Shown here: piece by piece, positions 28,479 to 41,109 of the stretch
Position numbering within the stretch: position 1 is the stretch's first letter
Layout of the letters: every line of letters begins with the position of its first letter
From: Nephromyces sp. MM_2019
Taxonomy: Eukaryota; Apicomplexa; Aconoidasida; Nephromycida
Assembly (NCBI GenBank): GCA_015657535.1
Contig: JADHZB010001753.1
Coordinates: forward strand, 9,874-73,873
DNA length: 64,000 nucleotides
Direction: 5' to 3'
The notes under the pieces: generated by a model
Told to the model about the DNA's origin: nothing
Database searches by the model: none
What the model saw: only the letters and a program-made list of their open reading frames with translations
Program-made: the position numbers and the translations under genes

Positions 28479-29309
28479 TTCGCCAAACAAACGAGTTATA
28501 AAGAAGTATTCCGCGCAAAATGTGAATAGAAAGCGCACAAACTGCCTTTCGTGTGGTTGTCGTGTATCGATGTATATTCTGAAGACTTTCGCCTGCGCAC
28601 GATACGCAAATGGCGCCCAGCTCCACTAGTACGTGTACCTGCAACCATGAACTACTGGCTTAACTCTTTGGCACTGCCTGAAGTTAGGCATAATGTATAA
28701 CCGACTTCTAGCAGCTCTTGATCATACACGCAATTGCACTATTCTGGAAAATAATACAGCACAAAAATCTAGGAAATGGTTCATGAATCCTGCCTCCGAA
28801 GTTCTAGGACTTCTTTTAATACACTTTTTAGAGAGCTTTTAAGAAGCTAGAAATTACAAGAAGCTTTTTAAGAAATCAGCCAAACTGCTCAAGCCCTCCT
28901 ATATATTAAGCAAAAATTTTCTCGATAAATAATTGGCGAAATCTTTTTGGGAGAGTTGTTTTAATTGCTAAAAATCATCTTAGCATGGTAATTGTCTCTG
29001 ATGCTGATCTATAAGAATAAATTCCGGGGAACATATGTGCAAAGCGCCTTCTGTCAGCAAATTACAAGGAAGAAAGAACAGCTACTTTGCTTCAGTAACA
29101 ATCTACAAACTCACATGCTTAAATCCGTCTAAAAAATGCAAAACTCCACGTAAAATGAGAGCAAGGGAATATTTTGTGGTTTTTGAGCAAATTAGGCGAG
29201 GAAAAGGATCAAAAACTACCGCAGTCCAATAGCGCGAAGCCAGAATGGTCTTCATATTTCTCTTGTCACTATAAAGCTTGCAAGAAAAACTGAAATTAAC
29301 TTCTCGCAG

Positions 29310-29919
29310 AAGCCAAAGCTGTGCCCATGACCCAACTTGAGAGCTACAAACAAATGAAAGGAAATCAGCAGTGTATTCAGGTATAGCCATACCTATATTG
29401 CGTAAGCATTTTAGCAGCTTCAAAATTATTCTACAAATAGAATCTAATGCGGCTTCTTCTCTATGCACTTTCACGATTGAGGATGAATGGCCATTGCTTT
29501 ATTTTAATCTCATTTTGCAAAGAACAAAAATATGCTAACGCCTATTTACTCGCATTGGCCAGAGCCGTAGCGTCAAGTTTTATTCAGGCTCACAAGCTAA
29601 GCAGAGTGAGACATGAAAAAAAATCTTTTCTGGCAAGCCTTTATGCTCTAAGCCATTACAAGATTAGACGCTCGATCCGAGTAAGTAGTGTCCTCCTGAA
29701 AACATACAGATAAACCGATTTCAGGCTTGCTTTCGATGCCCATACCCGTATAATATCCTAATCTTCCCAAGTTAGATGGATTCCAATCTTTCTCTGCGCT
29801 TTCGTACTGAGCCTGTGACTTTCTCCTTTTCTGCAAATAGAATGTAATCGTAGAAGGACGCGATAATAGTGAAGCTGCAATGGTTTTCCATGGCCAATAT
29901 TTCATTCACACTTGCCTTT
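29310..29919 (+). CDS. Candidate exon cluster, unidentified helical protein
   Basis: Exons 29310-29380, 29441-29680 and from 29841. Acceptors are TTCTCGCAG, CTACAAATAG and CTGCAAATAG after pyrimidine-rich stretches; donors are CAG|GTATAG and CGA|GTAAGT. All phases agree (the first exon starts with two bases, then phase 0). The middle exon is an 80-codon open frame with helical stretches such as YANAYLLALARAVASSFIQ. The last piece stops at a TAA near 29919 unless spliced earlier. The opposite strand is also open here. Neither end is fixed and no homologue is recognised. It may belong to the same gene as the 27.1-28.5 kb pieces. Confidence 0.35.
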
Positions 29920-30930
29920 AAGTGTTTTTCAGCTCCTCGTACATGATTTGCAGGAGCAGGGACATGTGGCTTAGCTTTAGACAAAAATTATACTTCTTAT
30001 TTCGAATAATTGAATGGAGCATAAAATAGGAGCCTATAACCTCTTGGTAAGCGTACACTTGCGGAATTTTCCTCTGAATCCTTAGGTAGTATTTCTCCCG
30101 TTTCTAAAAAACGATTGCACATGAACTTTAACAGTAATACAACCTTTTTATGTTAAAAGAAACCATATTCCACCGATCCTTGCCGATTGTAAATTACGGA
30201 TGAACCACCCCAAAATGGAGGGCGTGATTCTTCGAGCTGGTTTATTTTCACTGCCCCACTTTTTATACAGGGCCATGAGGCCGATTGACAACTAGATGAC
30301 CATTTTCGCCTATAAAAGTTAGTTGATGCTGGTGCTTTTAGAGCATTATTCTGCAGATATTCTGTTGGCGAACCTTTCATCATGCGTCCAGGTAATTTTC
30401 GGGAGACTGCACTGGCTCTGCATAACTTCTACAGTCTCAATGGGCGTGCAAAACTCGCTCTTATAGGCTGCAGAAGATTATGTAGATGGTATATGACTCG
30501 TAGGTAAGGTCCTAATCGTGGCTTAAGTTGCACGTTCCAAAAACTGTCTCGTGTACCTTCACCCAAGACCGGCTTCCATCCTGAAGTAGACAACAAAATG
30601 TTTCGATCAACGGCGATGTGGAAAATTCGCATTACGGCCGATATTATATACCCTGAGGGCATAGAGCATCCCAATTTCTTTCGCAAGAGTCCACAGCACA
30701 AGACCATTCTATTTGACTCTTCCTGAACAATTGGTTGTTATGAAAGTCACACTAATCGCGATGATGGCAATGATACCGAGTTGGTTGTGGTATAACCACG
30801 ACAGGCAAAGAGCTACCCCCCGAGCCAAATGCGATTTTTCCTGGGCGTGCTGGAGGCTGCAGCTTGCGAAGTGCATTCCGGTCAGTATTGGGTTCAAAAT
30901 TTTTCGACGTAGCTACTGCTTGGAATTTTT

Positions 30931-31365
30931 ATGAAACTTACGGTGCATGAATCCCCAGTTCTGGTATACCCCTCTGACGGTCATCAAAACGAAGATTTAA
31001 AGAGTTTTGCCGAGTTCATAGTACCTCTCTATAGCCATATTCAGTAATTCAAAACAAAAGACACCGCTAACCTGGGCAAGCGCCCAACGCATAGAGAGTT
31101 TTACAGCTTTCCTCGCAGCGAAAAGGAGCTCCGCAATTCCTCGCAAAGTCTTGCTTCATCCCTTATTAAAAAAAGTTTTTGCAGTTTTTTTGCTAATCAA
31201 CTGAAATTATCTACCCTTAGTGTAATATCTAAAGTTGTAAGTTCCGGTACACGTTCCACTAGCTTCCAGATAAGCTTTTCCAGGTTTACACTCAAAATTC
31301 CCCATGTCTATCCTGAAGTATTATGCAGAGCGATTACAGAGTGTGGGTTACTGATGAGATTTTAA
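30931..31365 (+). pseudogene. 145-codon frame interrupted by a single TAA
   Basis: From ATG at 30931 one frame runs to TAA at 31363-31365 with only one internal stop, TAA at 31045-31047 (codon 39). The first part reads MKLTVHESPVLVYPSDG onward. The second contains an acceptor-like CTTTTCCAG before 31265 and ends in AITECGLLMRF. A real intron spanning the stop could explain it, but I find no phase-keeping GT-AG pair. It could be a decayed gene, a sequencing error or chance. Confidence 0.25.
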
Positions 31366-34300
31366 CCATCTCTTTTTAATGAGCTCGCTATTTTTAGGAG
31401 GCTACCAATTTTCAGGGCAATGGGATAACTTTTCGTTGCATTCTATCTGCACAAATGCGCGGTCATAGAATCTGCTAAAAAAGTTGCTTTTCACAAAAAA
31501 AGCAGAATTACATACCTCACACGGCCATGTGGTGCCACAAGCTTGCTGTAACATGAGTCATTCTTAGCGCATGCATCCACTGATACAAAAGAGAGCGGCG
31601 GGGTGCATGGGGGTGGTAGCAAAAAAACATGCATTAGGTGTATTAGCCTTGGTAGTTATGGAATGTATCAATGCATTTAGACATAAACCAATACTAGCAT
31701 TCTAAGCATTGATCCTCTATAATCAGAAAAGGCAAAAGTATGACTAACGCTCCATTTTATTCTTTCTTGCTTTCCACGCCCCTTGAAGTTTACTCGACCG
31801 AAGCAGATGCCTGCATTGCGTTGAACGATTAGCCGCTGTTACGGGCATGCGCAAGGTGTGCTGCTAAGCCACACGGTTACCCGTATACTCCACAGGATTA
31901 GGCAGGCATTCTCCATCATCCTGACAGCAATTGGTTTTGTAGGCTTCGAAGCGCTAGCTAGCGGTTTTTCAGCAAGAAGCATCATTATGCAGCCCAGTGT
32001 ATACTTGCCTGCTCAAGAAATCCCTCTGGGCAGGTTGCCATATACTTTTTAAAAAATTCCATAGGGGATATCTCGAAGAAGATACAACTCGTAGAAATAA
32101 TTGGCATATTTACGTTTCGTATTCCACTGCGACATTCATTTTCCTCGCACGGCCACGACTCCTGTCGATGCACGAAACGAAATAAAAAATTTTATCCTCG
32201 GCTAAATTTTTTACACGGAGTTTTTTTATTTTTCATTCGTAAGTACCAGGCAGCTGTTAGACCAGTTTTGCTTTGCCTCGATAGTAAAGGCATCAAATGA
32301 TATTTCTTGTTGGCATGGACCTAGAAACTTTCGTACTTTTTTTTTGGTGAGACTCAATGTTTTATTTTAGTTACCCTTGTATAAACTAGTAGCCTTGCAG
32401 AGGTAGATTTTTTTCTTCGGTGAGTAAATCCTCTGAAAAAAGAGAAATGCGTAGCCTTTCACAGGTTTGAAGTTATATATATCGATACTTCAATTAGTGC
32501 CGCTGTCTTCCCTTTATAAGGAAGAAGCTTCCGAAAGGCATAAAATTAACTCAAAACGAGGGATTATGAGTGCGAGGTAATTGAAGGAACATGATTTATT
32601 GGAAGCACTGAAATGTAGCAGGAAAAAAAAGGGACAAGTGCACAGTCTTGCATATGCTACGGATAGCAGGCGTATTGTTACCACTTATTAGCTAGTTACC
32701 ATATAGGATTGAAAACTGTCATGTTTCCCACACATCAATCTCATGGGTATCTACCTCCCTCTCCTGGGTGCATGGAGCCCGATAACTTTGTATGCAGCTG
32801 CCGTAAGCTTGAGCGTCTTGATGCTCCTGAATTTTAATAAAATAATGCATAAGATAAAAATTTGTTGCCTTTTTTTTAAGAGGCGCATAGCATAATAGAT
32901 ATCGATAGTTTGCACTGCCCTGCTGTTTGCTTCCGTATATGCTCTTTCACCAGCCACACGAATCATGTCCTTGCTCATACTTGGGATTTTTTCGATACTT
33001 TTGAGGCTAAAAATAGTGAAAAGGCTTCTTATTGCCGTGATAAAATTGAAAGAGAGGATAGCTACCTCGGTTGTATCAGAAGCAGTCAGGCATTTATTTT
33101 AGCTAGGACAATGCACTAACACAGTAAGGCAATTTGCTACCTCACCAGGGGCTGGAACGAAAAGAAGATATGGCGCATTCATGTAGCGTTACTTTTTGGT
33201 GCCAATTTCTTTACTTGTTTACAGGCACAACATATTTACATATTCGTTACGGTAAGCTATACCTTCCTAGCAACATAGAGATATGCAACACACCAACTGC
33301 TATTAGTTAATTTTTGTTTACTATTTCAAAAGTAATACCACTATGGACAGGAAAATATTAGTTGTCTTACAAAGCAACTTCCTCTGAAGGAGAATATCCC
33401 TTCGCTGCAGATTAAAGAAACACATTAGTTTTTTAATCTGCTTTCGAATTCCAGCAGCGCATTCAAAGCTAACGCATGTGATCTCTTGCCAAAGCAGAAG
33501 CGACTCCTTTTCTGTGATTGAAAGCAAGCCATAATATATCTTCCGCTACCAATAACCCTGATAGAACGATTGCCAGAAAAAAATCCTTGCATACAATTCT
33601 TTTTTGTACGGGAATAGCGGCCTTGTGAGAATAATACTTCATGTTTCATGTTTTCAATAAACGTGCCTCCAAAGTATGTGATGCATATTCTTTCATCTAC
33701 GCTTCGATGCAGCTAGCATTGTAGGCTCTTTTTTTTTGTAAAGCACTGTAAGTACACCTACCATCTCGGCAAGCCTTCTTGCTTTGAGTTTTTGTTTACA
33801 GTAGCACTTTACAAGAGTAGGCTTAATAAATCATCTTCTTATATTAGGGTATTTTCGTAAATATTACAGCTTTAGCTGAGCTGCCCGAAGAATACCTACG
33901 TAGCAAGAATAAGCACCATTCTTTCGCACGCTAACCACTCTGGACGCTACCTAGGTTAAAAAAGTGACCTCAGCCTTTAACTGCTAAAACCCGCGAACAT
34001 GGAAACTAGAAAAATAAAGCTAGTAAGTATGAGAATATTTGGCGAGACCTTTTTATTGCTGCAAAACACTATTATGCGTTTTTCGGTTAAATTATAACAG
34101 AAAAGTTGAATTTGATTAGAAACAAGACGTGAAAATATTTCTGCATGTCTCTTCCGACATTAGCAGGGAAAATACGGTGTGTTGTGCATATTAATGCAGC
34201 TGCTAGCAATAATAATTGCCCCTTGTATCCGGTTGGTTTTCTATTTTTATAACCGCAAATCTTTTTTTCTTATATTCCATTGCTGCTTGCATAAAAGGAA

Positions 34301-36353
34301 CCACAATAATTCACAGCCTCAAAAATGAAGTATGCTGCATGAAATGTCTGTACTAAATGGAGGTGGTGAATAGGCAAGCAGCTCTGACTTTGTAGCTCAT
34401 GGAGAAAAGCAAGTTATTTAAAGAAAAAAATTCGTTGCTTTTCTAAAGCGGCATAGTATTTTTTAACCATAAATGTAATGCATACAACACAATGCTTAGT
34501 TATTGAATAAGCTGGAATTAATACTATAAAGATATTGCGCACTCCTTGAATAACCGTAGTATGGTTGTTAAAAGTGATGCATTGTTGCTAGCTCATTTTT
34601 TGAGTTTTTAATTTGTGCGCCATATCTGTACTAGGGCTAAGATTAAAAACATTTTTAGGGGTCCTTTAATGAGCTTGTAATATTTTAATTAAAAAGAATA
34701 GCGCATTACTTCAATTTTTATGCCTTTTTTAAGCTACAAAACCAGTTTCATTGCTTGTATTTAATCTTGTTGACCATCCAGCGTTTGCGCATGAAATTGA
34801 AAGTAGAATAGAAATCACAACAGCTATATAAAACTAGCCTTTTTTTTAACTCGTTCCCCATCTATTTTTAAATTATTATGAATTTTCTCTATCCACTCTT
34901 CGGTAAAGCGTGTTCCATGTTCTTGTCATAAACAGAATGCCTTTGGTTCATTAACTGTAAACTTGCGAAATCCTGATGTGATAAACTACCAGCTTAATTA
35001 TGTCAAGCAGACAATTGGACATGAAGCTTTTTATAATGCTTACTAAATCATGAAGCAAATTAGGTAATTACTACCATGGTTACCCACGAAAGTATGATAG
35101 AATTAGTTGCACCCAATGCTTATTTATACTTCATGAAAAGTGACATCCTTCAGCGATGAAAATCTGGTCCGTTGTCCACTTTTTAAGGGAAGAATACACT
35201 GAAATTCATATTTTGCACAAACTGCAAAATATGAAATCTTCGGTTGCAAAAAAAAATGCTGAAAGTAAACATAGTTTGCAACGGAGTAAAAACTCTTAAA
35301 TGCGCAACTTATGCTGAACTAATGCTTCCTGGGGAGCGCTCATCATAGTCTTCTCTTCCCCGAAAATGTGTTATCCATCAAAATAATACGGACTTTACCT
35401 TTAAGTCAAATCGGTTACATTTAAGAAGATACATATTGGTTGAGCACTAAAGTAATTGTGAACCTTCAATCCACAAAAAGGGGCACAGTTATGTTAAAAA
35501 CGTGCAAATGAAGCTGTATGCGGTTATGCCGGCATTATACATCTAGTGCAGACCGGTACAGTTTTGTTCATGCCTTATCATCAAGAAAGATGGAAATCTG
35601 AAAGCGTTGCTCACCATCGCTAGCTAATAGGAGGAAAAGAAGCTAAGAAGCAACTAATTTAGCCTCATGTTGCTCCTGTATCAAATATGCTAAAGGAGCT
35701 TAAAAAGGGGAAAAGTTGAATTTCTGTTGGATTCTACGCTTATATTTAAGGTCAATAGCTATATACGTTCTTCCTTTTATTCTTACGCGCTTCATTAAGG
35801 CTTCGGCTAGCTAACATTGTAGTTACGCTTGATTGAGTCCAACGTATTTTTCCTTTAACTACTTTAGGAAACATTTCCCCTGACATAAGCATAGTGTTAC
35901 ACTTATTTATCGTCATATACATACCCGTAACCCCATGTAACGAAATTAGTTACTGGTTTCCAGCTGTTTTTTACGAGGATTTCATCGTAGCAAGACCATG
36001 AAATATCAATGTAGAAGCGAATATTCCAGTAGTGCAAATTTTCTTTGAAATTAATCTGTTTATAATTGCAACTTACAAAGATGGCGCTTGGTGGCTAGAC
36101 CGCAGCTTCATCATCGTTTATTTAGAATTTCTGATGGGCTGCTAACACGCAATAAAACCCTCTAGGAGCTTCACCGAATGCCTTGTGGCATCTAAAAAAA
36201 GTTCATAAACGGAATTAGATAGCGCCTGCAATACGTGGCAAAGTGTAATAGCCTATCAATGGAGAGTTCTTATTCCACCATTACTTGTTAATAAATTTAT
36301 CAACAAACTGTGCACTTCATCTAGCATAATTGAATCCCTCAAGTGGCTAAAAA

Positions 36354-39300
36354 TTACACCTCTCTTGACTTCCTGCTAACCATGACGCACGCTGGAGCGA
36401 AGCTGTTCTCTAACTCTTCAAAGTGCATCATTGTTTCACCCAAGAGGTTGGCCTCTTTGTAATTTTTATGTAGCGAGTGGCTTATCCGGGGAGCGAAAAT
36501 CTTTGGTGGAGGAGGAATCACGGTTTTAAAGTTTAGGATAGCTTCGCGCAGCGCTTCATCAGCGTTTGATTTTATCTTAGCAATATCAAGCCCTCCAAAC
36601 TCATACGCATCACTGCTATTTGTTGCAGAACAATCCAAGGTGGGTGTCACATTCCTCACTTCCTCCCCTTTTTGCTCTGGCTGCAAAATAACTGCCGGTG
36701 CAGCTACCTGCCCCAAAGACACCGTCGTCAAATTTACTGGTGCAGGCTTCCCATCAGAAGTATAGTCATCTAAGGGAGTGGCTTCCGCCTTATTTACAAT
36801 ATTCTCCTCCTCCTGCTTGTCTGTCGACTCGGGCAGCAGATCATCGCGTTCTGGGTTGTATGATTGAGAGACGCTTTTATCACGTGCCACCTTCGCGTTT
36901 TTTTGACTCATTAATGTTCCAAACGTATTATCTTCGTCTATCACCGCTGATTGTAATGCTTCTGTGATCTTGTTGCCTGCCTCACCATGCAAGATTCCTC
37001 TTATTGTATTTTTCATGCTTGTCGATATCTGATGCGTCTGCTGAATAATCATCTCGGTGATGTCCCTGGGAGTGGGGTCTTGACGTTTGATGCTCTCTTG
37101 GCATGCTTTACGTAGGGCTGCAGCTTTTAAGCGATTTTCGGCGAATTTTTTTGCTGCTTCTGTTTTATAGCTCAAACTATTATTAGCGCTTGTGCAAGGC
37201 GTAACCATACTAGGGGTAGGAGATTGCTCCTTATGAATAGTACTATCTACTTTGTCGGAAAGTTCGTTATTAGTAGGATCAATATGAAAGAAACTGGCGA
37301 AAAACTCATGCACGGGAAATTTACCATCCTCAGATTGCATGAGCTTAGAATAATCAATATATTCCTCATTTGTGCGCAAGCTACTTGCAGGAGGCATGCC
37401 TTTGCTATCTAGGATTTCATTCCCGTTAAACGGGTATAAGGGATCAAAGAATTGGATCATGGGTACTGTAACACTATGCACTTTCTCTGCAATATCTCCC
37501 TCAGAAACATTTGCTGCCGAAGCTTGACGTTCAAGTATCTCCTCTTTGATTTTCTTCTCCTGCGCTAAATTTTCGTACACTGTGCTCACTGTTTTGAAAT
37601 TTCCCCCTGGTATATTGATATCTTGTGGAAACATGTATCTGTTGAGCAGACTGTCTGGGTGGCTCTTCGTAACATCGGTTCGCAATGGTGCCGCATACGC
37701 TGCTTGTTGCTGCTTTGCAGCTGCACTTTTTTCACTGCGATCAAAGCTCTCGCACTTATGAATAATCGGGTATGAGCAGTTCGAAATGGTATCTGCAGCA
37801 TGTAGCTGTGAAAATGAAGCGCGGGAGAGACTCTGCTTGGTCCCGAAATGACTCTCGTGCATCTCAGATTCTGCGGAAATTTCATCTTCTACATCCTCTG
37901 TAATAATGGTTTTATCAAATTGAGAGGTGTACGCAAACTCATACATTTCATGAAAATTAAGAGTTGCTTTCGAACTAATGCAATGCAGCAAGTGCTGCTG
38001 CGCCAGATTAAATGAAATGAAGACTTTGCTCCAATGTCCATGGACGTATCGAATCCGCTCAAGATACCTATACACGCGTAAAAGGGGAAAAATTCTAATT
38101 TAATTAATATACTTACTAAAGCTCAATTATGTGATGAGATATTTTATGCACCTTCAGGATGAAAAACGGCGATTTAAAGACTAATGGGCTAACCCCTGGG
38201 AACAAAGGTTTCCGAAAATCTTCCAGCTGCCAGAGAATATGGATAGCCGCATAGCAGTAATGACTATGGGCAGCAGGTCATAATTTATTGCCAAAGGTAA
38301 ACTTTCCTGCAAAATCAAGAGCAGCGTGTGATTACTTTTAAGGGTGTGCATGCCTTTCCTTCATGGTGAGTTCGTTTGTACAGCATGCAATAGCTACAAT
38401 CGGAGACCCTTGTTTTTCACAACGACCGCTTTACAATTTTGACTTTTTTTTTTGCCTATGACCCTTTTTCCCCCGGCAGCTTCTTTTTCATGTAGCAAGT
38501 TTAGTTACCTCGAAGCATTGACAGCAAGTTTCGATGCTCTTGCTTATGTTGATGAGCAGACCTGAAATGTTGTTAGCTGCAGCATTGCTGATAAAATGCT
38601 TAGCCAACAACAAGTATAAAATCCCTCCTAAAATGTCGCGGTGGTTGTAGTTACATGCTATCCAGTTGTAGTTAAGTTGATTAAGCAGTCTTCCATTGCG
38701 CCTAGCATCCTTCAGCATTTTTAATAAGGACCGTAATCTTACTTGAATCTGTTCTCTTGAGGTCAAAGTACTAATGTCGGAAGCTTTACAATCTTTGGTG
38801 GCCTCCGGCACCGTTTCATTCTCGTTGCTCATCTGTTGTAAAATTTGAGAAGGGTCCTCTTGGTCCGCGTATAGTGCCTCTCCCAGCGCATTCAGACTTT
38901 GCTGTTTTGGCAATATTTGGCCGCTTCCGAGAGGTACCTCCATCGTTGATGTACCAGTTTGCCCTTTTTTTGCAATATGGTGTACAGGGCAATCGACCCA
39001 AATATTACCATTATGGCTGCTTGAGGCTTCTTTTGATATATCCTTGGATTCATCTAGGGCTGCTAAGTTATCAGTAGTATCAAAATCATGCTTTCCACGC
39101 CCATCGTTATACGTAAGAACCCCTGCCACTGAAGTTTCCGAAGCAGGATCTGCGACCATGCTGCATGCACTATTGGTTGCCTGTTGTATACTCTTATAAG
39201 ACTTTGATTCACAACCCAGTTTTTCTGCATCAACATCTGGTATGCTTTCAAATTCTTCAAAAATTACTACTGGCCTATTCGCAGCTTCCAAGGCTTTGCC

Positions 39301-41109
39301 GATGATGATGCTCTGGCCAGCATCAACCTTATTTGTTTCGTTCTTTGCGTGTATCAGTGATGGACTTGGCTTTTCAGGGAGCCATTGCTGTCTTGTAGTG
39401 TCATAATGAAAGACTAGTTGCTTACTTATTTTTTCATACCATTGTGGCAAATGGTGCATGATCTCTTCTGCGAGAACTTCAAACTCCACTTCCCTTTTTG
39501 CCTCAAAAATATTTTCCAAGCGATAAACGTAGCCCAGACTGGAAGCTTGGCAGTCAGGTATAGTAATAACATCTCCTTTTTTTAGTTCTTTGATGGCTGT
39601 AAGGATTAGCATGTCATCGAGAACTACGCAGCTGCAGTTAGGATCAGGTGAGTAGACTGGTTTAGCACCGGTAGACAATATTACAGCTTGATTTCTATTT
39701 TTCATTCCAATCTTGTAGCCTAGTATGTGCACAGTGGCCTCAAAAAGTAGATATTTATGCGCGTTATCTAACTTGTGGCTGCCCAGTTCATTGATATTTC
39801 CGAAATTCAGTGGAAGTGGATCTAGTCTTCTAGCCAATTTTAATATCTTTCTCAAAGTCTTATCTGAGGCTTTATTGAAGCTCCTCCAGAGGTTCCTAGG
39901 TTTCAGGGCTACTTCTAAAAGAAACTTGTCGACCAGTACGATCTCTCCTTGTTTAAAACGGCACTTGGCCTGTAAAATCTTGTGAGAGGTCCCTGACTCG
40001 TATGTAAAAGTTACTTTGTTTCTTCTCCTGTGCTTGAGCTCTTGTATTTCAGCGTTTGATTGGTCTATAACTCTCTGGTCTACTTTACATTCGTATTCCC
40101 TGAAATCAGCGTCAGAAGGTAGGATTTCAGTTATATCTTTTTTTAGCTGAAGCTCTGATTCCTCTCCTTGAAGTGATTTAAAGCATTTTTCTTTAATAAG
40201 CTGATTTGCTTCTGATGAATGCTTTAGGAGATAATGCTGAAAATCAACGAATTCAGCCGAATTTATATCGCTAATGTTAAGGTCTCCCAGAAACTCATCT
40301 ATATTGCATGAACTATCAGCCGCAGCTGACTTTAATGTCGATTTGCTGTTTGTTTGCTTGGGCTCTAGATATATGGGGGGTAAACGCTGGGAAGCTATTG
40401 TATTTGAGGACATCCTTGAAGCTTGTGACGGAGCTACATGGTTAAGCCTTCTTTCGTCGGATGTCGGAAGGTAGTTTCCATGCAAATTATCTCTCCATTG
40501 ATCTAGTCCAAAATATTCCTGAGTCTTACTGTTGGCTATCTGAACGTAGTTTTGGGGGACCTCTGAGTTAATGGTTGGCCTCTTAAAGAAATTAGCTGCA
40601 TAAGAATTTTTCCCGAGCAGAGTCTCCACGGGACCAATATATGAGGATACTGTGACCCTTGTTGGCACTATAGTGGCTTCCTCGTCCAGTGATGATGTGC
40701 TTGAATCCCGAAACTCATCCGAGTTATTATTAGCAGGTGCGCTCTCCCTATTGCTTCGCATTATGTGCAGAACGTGATTGTCCTTCTTAGATATTATTAA
40801 TGGTGCAGGCTCTTTAAAGAGCCTATCCCCTTCACCATTCTCATATAAGAGCGGCTTATACTCTGGCGGTGCTACTGCGCTATAATACCCAAGCCAAGGT
40901 TTCACCGGGAGTTTGTCGTCTTTTTCTGATAGTCCTCCTCGCGTGTCTTCCTCAGAATTGCATTGTATTCGATTTCCACCCCAATCGCTATCACGATCAG
41001 CATTTCCACTGTGACTACTGCTTGCACTATTTCGTTTATCATTGTGGTCAGCGCTACCCTCACTCGTTTTTTTTGCCCTAAGAAAAATGCTTCCTAGCAA
41101 TAATTCCAT
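36354..41109 (-). CDS. Degenerate SET-domain protein, three exons
   Basis: Exons 38509-41109, 38194-38306 and 36354-38067 join in phase (GAG|GTAACT to TTTTGCAG; GG|GTTAGC to GTATAG) and give about 1,475 residues. The ATG at 41107-41109 has the context AAAAATGG, although TTTTTCTTAG shortly inside it could be an acceptor, so upstream exons are possible. Residues about 380-520 resemble a SET methyltransferase domain: FKQGEIVLVDK at the start, a helical insert, then SPDPNCSCVVLDD and LILTAIKELKKGDVITIPD. In SET enzymes this region carries NHSCxPN and GEEITISY; here the NHSC and the Tyr are not conserved, so activity may be lost. The region near the exon 2/3 junction (HGHWSKVFISFNLAQQHLLH) looks like the helical C-terminal part of SMYD-type proteins. 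The rest is low-complexity and acidic. Confidence 0.7.

Larger units (their letters stand above)
26664..36353. other. Unresolved block between the PIG-T and SET genes
   Basis: The 27-32 kb part looks richer in G and C than its flanks and has open frames on both strands, so protein-like stretches are easy to find and hard to trust. Separate entries give the best plus-strand pieces. On the minus strand, 32757-33019 has acceptor-bounded frames (one reading MIRVAGERAYTEANSRAV, vaguely histone-fold-like), and 29259-29841 can be chained in phase, but this overlaps plus-strand exons. From about 33.7 to 36.3 kb I see only AT-rich spacer. Confidence 0.4.

Noticed and set aside
27102..31365. Retroelement or transposon remnants as the source of the broken frames
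   Set aside because: No reverse transcriptase, integrase or transposase motif, terminal repeat or target-site duplication was seen.
36698..37761. Plus-strand frames inside the SET gene third exon
   Set aside because: They are antisense shadows of a long minus-strand coding exon.
38488..38508. Stop codon at 38488 as the end of the SET gene
   Set aside because: GAG|GTAACT just upstream is a good donor, and two downstream exons join in phase to a helical continuation.
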